NCBI GenBank assembly: GCA_964418645.1
Contig: CAYQME010000028.1
Span: forward strand, 1 to 30,265
DNA: 30,265 bases
Source: JAADHG01 sp964418645
Lineage (GTDB): Bacteria; Bacteroidota; Bacteroidia; Flavobacteriales; Flavobacteriaceae
Reading direction: 5' to 3'
Shown one piece after another: positions 25,757-30,265 of the stretch (positions are counted from its first letter, which is position 1; each line of letters starts with the position of its first letter). A program made the translations under genes and the position numbers. The notes below the pieces were generated by a model, which did not search any database, had not been told where the DNA came from, and saw only the letters and a program-made list of their open reading frames with translations.

Positions 25757-26751
25757 TGAACTTTTCATTAGTGATATGTACCTACATGAGACCAATGCCT
25801 TTATTGAGATTACTTAGCTCAATAAAAGCTCAAACTCTGTGTCCAAACGAAATATTAATTATTGATGGCTCTACAAACAATGAGACTCAAGTTTTACTTG
25901 AGGAAAATGAATTTAAAAATTTAAAATATTATAAGGTAGGTGAAGCCGATAGAGGTTTGACAAAACAGCGAAATTTTGGTATTAAAAGAGTTTGTGAATC
26001 TTCAGATATTATTTGTTTTTTAGATGATGATATTGTATTAACTCCAAAATATTTTGGATCATTAATTTCTACCTATAGTAATAAACCTGACGCTTTAGCA
26101 GTTGGAGGATATATTACAAATGAGGTAAATTGGCAACCAACAATTTTGCCAAAACAAAATAATAAATTTTATTGTGATGGTTATATGCGTAATGAACCTT
26201 TACGCTTTAAAATACGAAGGATAATAGGATTACAACCAGATACACCGCCTTGTTATTTGCCAACTTTTTCTCATGGGCGCTCAGTGAGTTTTTTACCGCC
26301 TTCAGGAAAGATATATAAAGTAGAACAGTTAATGGGAGGCGTGTCATCGTATAAAAAAGAAGTTTTTAATAAGTTGAAATTCTCATCGTATTTTGAAGGT
26401 TATGGTCTTTATGAAGATACCGATTTTTCTTTGCGATTAACAAAAATTGGAGACCTGTATATTAATACTAGAGCACAATTAGAGCATCATCATGAAGCTG
26501 TAGGGCGTCCAAATAAATTTAAGTATGGTAAAATGGTCATAAGAAATGGTTGGTATGTTTGGCGTATAAAGTATCCTAATCCAAATTTTATTGCGCGGTT
26601 AAAATGGAACATTACAGCTTTATTGTTAACCATTATAAGATTTTTAAATGTTTTTAGTACCAATCAAAATAAAGAAGCATTTAGTGAAAGTTTGGGAAGA
26701 GTTATGGGTTGGTTATCTTTGATATTTAATAAGCCAAAAGTTCAAAAATGA
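25756..26751 (+). CDS. GT2 family glycosyltransferase
   Basis: GT-A enzyme of 331 residues. SLVICTYMRPMPLLRLL opens it; IIDGSTNNET at 35-44 replaces the DDGS motif; RGLTKQRNFGIKR precedes the metal-binding DDD at 90-92 (FLDDDIVL). GGVSSYKKEVF and EGYGLYEDTDFSLRL around 196-225 give the acceptor-side acidic residues, and ARAQLEHHHE a histidine cluster. Arrangement resembles the GT2 domain of the gene just upstream, so the pair could have arisen by duplication. The C-terminus contains a probable membrane helix (ITALLLTIIRFLNVF). Coupled by one- and four-base overlaps. Confidence 0.92.
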   Translation: MNFSLVICTYMRPMPLLRLLSSIKAQTLCPNEILIIDGSTNNETQVLLEENEFKNLKYYKVGEADRGLTKQRNFGIKRVCESSDIICFLDDDIVLTPKYFGSLISTYSNKPDALAVGGYITNEVNWQPTILPKQNNKFYCDGYMRNEPLRFKIRRIIGLQPDTPPCYLPTFSHGRSVSFLPPSGKIYKVEQLMGGVSSYKKEVFNKLKFSSYFEGYGLYEDTDFSLRLTKIGDLYINTRAQLEHHHEAVGRPNKFKYGKMVIRNGWYVWRIKYPNPNFIARLKWNITALLLTIIRFLNVFSTNQNKEAFSESLGRVMGWLSLIFNKPKVQK

Positions 26752-27869
26752 CTTTTTTAATCATTTCTCATGTGGCACATAAAAAGTATACAGATGGGTT
26801 GTATGCTTATGCACCTTATGTGCGTGAAATGAATTTATGGTTAAAACGTGTTGATACTGTAGAAATTGTTGCACCACTTTCACATTTAAAAATAAGTAAT
26901 ATTGATGCGGTTTACCAACATCAAAAAATTAAATTCAATAAAATTCCTGAAATAGAGTTTACCTCAGTTCTAAAATTGTTTAACTCTTTTTTTAAGATTC
27001 CAAATATAGTATTTACAATGTTTAAAGCCTGTAAAAGGGCTAATCACATACATTTGCGATGCCCTGGAAATGTTGGATTGTTAGGATGTATTGTACAAAT
27101 ATTATTTCCCAATAAAATAAAAACTGCTAAATATGCAGGTAATTGGGATCCAAATTCAAAACAACCCTTCTCTTATAAACTTCAAAAATGGATTTTAAAA
27201 AACACGTTTTTAACTAAAAAAATGAATGTGTTAGTTTATGGTAATTGGAATGTTACATCTAAAAATATTGTTCCCTTTTTTACCGCAACCTATCGCGAAG
27301 CAGAAAAAAAAGATGTTGTAACCAAAGATTTTAATGATAAGATAAACCTTTTATTTGTTGGCACACTTAGTAAAGGGAAACAACCCTTACTTTCGGTTAA
27401 AGTTGTTAATGATTTAAGAAAGCTTGGATGCAAAGCATATTTAGGTATTTATGGCGAAGGCGAAGAAGAAACTAAAATTGAAAAATTTATATCTGATAAT
27501 AATTTAGAGAAGTATATAACATTACACGGAAATAAAGATAAAGAAACTATAAAATTAGCCTATCAAAAAGCGCATTTTTTAGTGTTTCTTTCAAAATCTG
27601 AAGGTTGGCCTAAAGTAGTTGCAGAGGCCATGTTTTGGAAATGTTTGCCAATAAGTACTCAAGTATCTTGTATTCCTGAGATGCTTAATTATGGGGAAAG
27701 AGGCAGCGTAGTTACACCTAAATTAGATGCAGTTACTAATGAAATTGCCTATTATATTAAAAACTCATCAATATATAAAGAGAAAGTTCAAAAAGCCTAT
27801 GATTGGTCAAGAATATATACTTTGGATAAATTTGAAACTGAAATTGCTAAATTACTAAATAATAAATGA
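26748..27869 (+). CDS. GT4 family glycosyltransferase
   Basis: Retaining GT-B glycosyltransferase of 373 residues. In the N-terminal half, HIHLRCPGNVGLLGC and AKYAGNWDPNS are recognisable in flavobacterial GT4 proteins. The donor domain begins INLLFVGTLSKGKQPLLSV, followed by LGIYGEGEEETKIE and the E-x7-E motif at 285-293 (EGWPKVVAE). The usual glycine in the GGAER region is replaced by YTDGLYAYAPYVREM. It overlaps both neighbours by four bases (ATGA). Donor unknown. Confidence 0.9.
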   Translation: MTFLIISHVAHKKYTDGLYAYAPYVREMNLWLKRVDTVEIVAPLSHLKISNIDAVYQHQKIKFNKIPEIEFTSVLKLFNSFFKIPNIVFTMFKACKRANHIHLRCPGNVGLLGCIVQILFPNKIKTAKYAGNWDPNSKQPFSYKLQKWILKNTFLTKKMNVLVYGNWNVTSKNIVPFFTATYREAEKKDVVTKDFNDKINLLFVGTLSKGKQPLLSVKVVNDLRKLGCKAYLGIYGEGEEETKIEKFISDNNLEKYITLHGNKDKETIKLAYQKAHFLVFLSKSEGWPKVVAEAMFWKCLPISTQVSCIPEMLNYGERGSVVTPKLDAVTNEIAYYIKNSSIYKEKVQKAYDWSRIYTLDKFETEIAKLLNNK

Positions 27870-28939
27870 GAGTTTTACAATTAATAGATTCATTGGAAAC
27901 AGGAGGAGCGGAACGAGTTTCAGTTAATATTGCAAATGCTTTAGCAAGCCAAATAGATATTTCTTTTTTATGTGCAACTCGTAAAGAAGGTTTGTTAAAA
28001 AAAAGTTTACAGACTAATGTAGATTACTTGTTTTTAAATAAAACCAAGACTATAGATTTTAAAGCTGTTAAAGTTTTAAATAATTATATAAGGAAGAATA
28101 AAATTGATATTGTTCACGCACACTCTACTTCTTTTTTTCTAGTTATATTAACCAAACTGTTAAATTCCCATATAATAATTATTTGGCATGATCATTATGG
28201 TAATAGTGAATATTTAAATAAGCGGAAATCAAAAATATTACGTTTGTGTTCGTCTTATTTTTCACATGTATTTAGTGTAAATAAAAAGTTGGAAATTTGG
28301 GCAAAGCAAAACCTTAAATCAAGAAGTGTAAGTTATTTGCCTAATTTTGTGATTCAAGACGAGATAAATCCTGTTACAAAATTAAAAGGAGAAGATGGTA
28401 AGCGAATTGTTCATTTAGCAAATTTAAGACCTCAAAAAGACCACTTGTTACTATTTGATGCCTTTAAAAAGGTAATTAAAGATTATCCGAATTGGACTTT
28501 ACATTGTGTTGGGAAAGATTTTAACGATGAATACTCAAAATCATTACAAAATAAGATAATAGATTTAGGTTTAATCGATTCTATTTTTTTATATGGAAGT
28601 AAACCCGACATAACTTATATTTTAGAGCAAAGTGACGTAGGTGTTTTGCCTTCCAAATCAGAAGGCTTACCCATTGCTTTATTAGAATATGGTTTGGCTA
28701 GACTTCCAGTGGTTGTTACTGATGTTGGAGATTGTACAAAAGTTGTCGAAAACAATAAATCTGGAATAGTTGTAGCTAAGGAAAATGCAGATGAATTAGC
28801 CACAGGTATTTTACAAGTATTATTGAACCAGAAAAAAACAAATAATTTTGGATATAATTTAAAGTTGAAAGTAGAAACAGAATATACTAAGGCAAAATAT
28901 ATTAAGACATTGCTAGATGTATATAATACATTATTATGA
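27866..28939 (+). CDS. GT4 family glycosyltransferase
   Basis: Retaining GT-B glycosyltransferase of 357 residues with a textbook N-terminus, MRVLQLIDSLETGGAERVSV. VHAHSTSFFLVIL and IIIWHDHYG follow in the acceptor domain. The donor domain opens with VHLANLRPQKDHLLLFDAF, and E-x7-E is at 266-274 (EGLPIALLE), followed by LPVVVTDVGDC. It overlaps the next gene, the polymerase/ligase, by four bases, so synthesis of the sugar chain and the Wzy/WaaL step are probably produced from the same transcript. Confidence 0.93.
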   Translation: MRVLQLIDSLETGGAERVSVNIANALASQIDISFLCATRKEGLLKKSLQTNVDYLFLNKTKTIDFKAVKVLNNYIRKNKIDIVHAHSTSFFLVILTKLLNSHIIIIWHDHYGNSEYLNKRKSKILRLCSSYFSHVFSVNKKLEIWAKQNLKSRSVSYLPNFVIQDEINPVTKLKGEDGKRIVHLANLRPQKDHLLLFDAFKKVIKDYPNWTLHCVGKDFNDEYSKSLQNKIIDLGLIDSIFLYGSKPDITYILEQSDVGVLPSKSEGLPIALLEYGLARLPVVVTDVGDCTKVVENNKSGIVVAKENADELATGILQVLLNQKKTNNFGYNLKLKVETEYTKAKYIKTLLDVYNTLL

Positions 28940-30265
28940 GTGTATTAAAAAATAAAAATAACGAGCTGACATTAATACTTTTACATGCCATTTTAGGCTT
29001 GGTAATATACATTGTACCTATTACATCAAAGTTACTGAGTGTTATAGTTATTTTCTTATCTATAATATTTATTTTAACTTCAAAGAATAAAGTATATATA
29101 ATACTTATAGCCAGTGCTTATATCGCAACAAGTGATGTGTTTTTTAGAATGACTGGAGGACTTGTTTTTTACGAAATTCATAAATATTTATTAATTGCCT
29201 TTGTTTTATTAGGTGTAATATTAGATCAAACGCGAGTAAAAGGGTATGCTTATTTGTTTTATGTAGGTATTTTATTATTAAGTATAGTATTAACAACTTA
29301 TAATATCACTGATGAGGTAAGACGAATGATTGCGTTTAATTTAGCAGGACCTGTATCTTTGGGATTTATAGCATTTTATTTTTATAAAAAGAAAATCACA
29401 ATGGAGCAGCTTTCTAAAATACTTTTTTATGCATTACTCCCTGTTATTTCTTTGGTGGTTTATTTGTTTTTGTATGCACCAAGTATCAAAGATGTTGTTA
29501 CTGGAACAGAATCAAATTTTGCTGCTTCTGGAGGTTTTGGACCAAACCAAGTAGCTACTATTCTTGGGGTAGGAATTTTTATTTTATTTTCCAGATTATT
29601 GATAAATAAATTTAAAGGGTTACAATCTGTCATTGAGCTCGTTTTGTTGTGTTTTATGTTATTTAGAGGTATAGTAACGTTTTCTAGAGGAGGTATATTA
29701 ACAGCATTTATAGCAATAATATTATTAATTTTGGTTACATATACCAAAGGAAATCGTAAATTCAAATTTAAGATTACTCAGGCCTTATTTTGGTCAGTGG
29801 TTTTAGGTGTAAGTATTTGGTTTTATGCAGTTAATAGAACTTCAGGGTTAATTGAAAAACGGTATGAAAATAAAACTGCTACTGGAGTAGAAAAGGAAGA
29901 TCTAACTACAGGTCGTGGAGATTTGTTTTTAATTGAGTTTCAGGCATTTTTAGAAAACCCTATTTTTGGTATAGGTGTTGGTAAAAATAAGCAATACCGA
30001 TACGAAAGGACAGGTAGAGTAGCCGCATCTCATAATGAAATAAGTAGGCTTCTTGCAGAACATGGATCCTTAGGTGTTTTGGCATTTTTAATTCTATTGC
30101 TAACCCCTTTTTTGTTTAGGTTAGAGAATAGTAAAAATATTTATTTTTATTCTTTCTTTATCTTTTGGTTGTTAACTATTAATCATTCGGCTATGCGAAT
30201 TGCGTTTCCATCCTTTATTTATGGCTTATGTTTGTTGGATGTTAACTTTGATAAAGGCTCAGAGC
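28936..30265 (+). CDS. O-antigen ligase/polymerase family membrane protein (WaaL/Wzy-like), 3'-truncated
   Basis: Begins at ATG 28936, overlapping the preceding TGA, and stays open to the window edge; 443 residues are visible. At least nine hydrophobic segments separated by short loops make it an inner-membrane protein. Family signatures: FGPNQVATILGVG at about 201-213, FSRGGIL at 249-255, a periplasmic loop with TTGRGDLF at 325-331 and NPIFGIGVGKN at 341-351, and AASHNEISRLLAEHGSLGVL at 363-382, the histidine-containing Wzy_C loop. It would either ligate finished polysaccharide to lipid A-core or polymerise repeat units. With an ABC exporter upstream a ligase is the simpler reading, but a Wzx/Wzy system whose flippase is downstream cannot be ruled out. 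Confidence 0.9.
   Translation, partial: MSVLKNKNNELTLILLHAILGLVIYIVPITSKLLSVIVIFLSIIFILTSKNKVYIILIASAYIATSDVFFRMTGGLVFYEIHKYLLIAFVLLGVILDQTRVKGYAYLFYVGILLLSIVLTTYNITDEVRRMIAFNLAGPVSLGFIAFYFYKKKITMEQLSKILFYALLPVISLVVYLFLYAPSIKDVVTGTESNFAASGGFGPNQVATILGVGIFILFSRLLINKFKGLQSVIELVLLCFMLFRGIVTFSRGGILTAFIAIILLILVTYTKGNRKFKFKITQALFWSVVLGVSIWFYAVNRTSGLIEKRYENKTATGVEKEDLTTGRGDLFLIEFQAFLENPIFGIGVGKNKQYRYERTGRVAASHNEISRLLAEHGSLGVLAFLILLLTPFLFRLENSKNIYFYSFFIFWLLTINHSAMRIAFPSFIYGLCLLDVNFDKGSE

Noticed and set aside
29460..29765. 101-codon open frame on the minus strand
   Set aside because: It lies wholly inside the O-antigen ligase/polymerase gene, whose family motifs (FGPNQVAT, SRGGIL) are read on the plus strand. 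It is a shadow frame.
1..30265. Mobile elements, CRISPR arrays, tRNA or rRNA genes, toxin-antitoxin or defence genes
   Set aside because: I looked on both strands and found no transposase, spaced repeats, RNA gene features or defence domains; the window is densely filled with glycan genes.

Overview
The window is a strongly AT-rich, almost gap-free block of surface-polysaccharide biosynthesis genes, all on the + strand. Base composition, A/T-biased codons, frequent TTG starts, weak or absent Shine-Dalgarno sequences and the type of ABC exporter point to a member of Bacteroidota, most likely the Flavobacteriaceae. This assignment is an inference from style, because no rRNA or other marker gene is present. 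Both ends cut through genes, so the locus extends beyond the window on each side.

Layout. (A) Positions 1-5302: the 3' end of a WbpP/TviC-like UDP-GlcNAc 4-epimerase, the Wzm/Wzt ABC polysaccharide exporter whose ATPase has an extra C-terminal domain, a SAM methyltransferase, a pyruvyltransferase-family protein and a GT2 glycosyltransferase. (B) 5441-15272: a sulfotransferase, five more GT2 enzymes, two GT-B enzymes, a non-hydrolysing UDP-GlcNAc 2-epimerase (WecB type) and a left-handed beta-helix acyltransferase. (C) 15251-20520: a second methyltransferase and a contiguous nonulosonate cassette, NeuB-like synthase, NeuC-like hydrolysing epimerase and NeuA-like CMP-sugar synthetase, followed directly by an AsnB-type amidotransferase. 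(D) 20588-30265: a divergent GT-B-like protein, four GT4 enzymes, two GT2 enzymes (one with a large extra N-terminal domain) and the start of a Wzy/WaaL-type membrane protein. Every junction in block D after its first gene overlaps by 1-10 bases.

How it may work together. UDP-GlcNAc could be diverted to UDP-GalNAc (4-epimerase), UDP-ManNAc (WecB) and, through free ManNAc, to CMP-sialic acid (NeuC, NeuB, NeuA). About fifteen glycosyltransferases could build one long or branched repeat, or more than one glycan. Predicted decorations are methyl (two genes), sulfate, pyruvate ketal, acyl and possibly amide groups. Wzm/Wzt would export the chain. The Wzy/WaaL protein could be the ligase to lipid A-core, or a polymerase of a separate Wzx/Wzy pathway. 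No dehydrogenase, Wzx flippase or recognisable sialyltransferase family is seen here.

There is no non-coding stretch over 300 bases; the longest gap is 138 bases before the sulfotransferase. I saw no tRNA, rRNA, CRISPR array, insertion sequence or convincing terminator. The individual genes are recognisable families. The unusual content is the combination (sialic acid plus sulfate plus pyruvate plus amidation with an ABC exporter), an unassigned sialyltransferase, and two poorly characterised proteins at 20588 and 24212.
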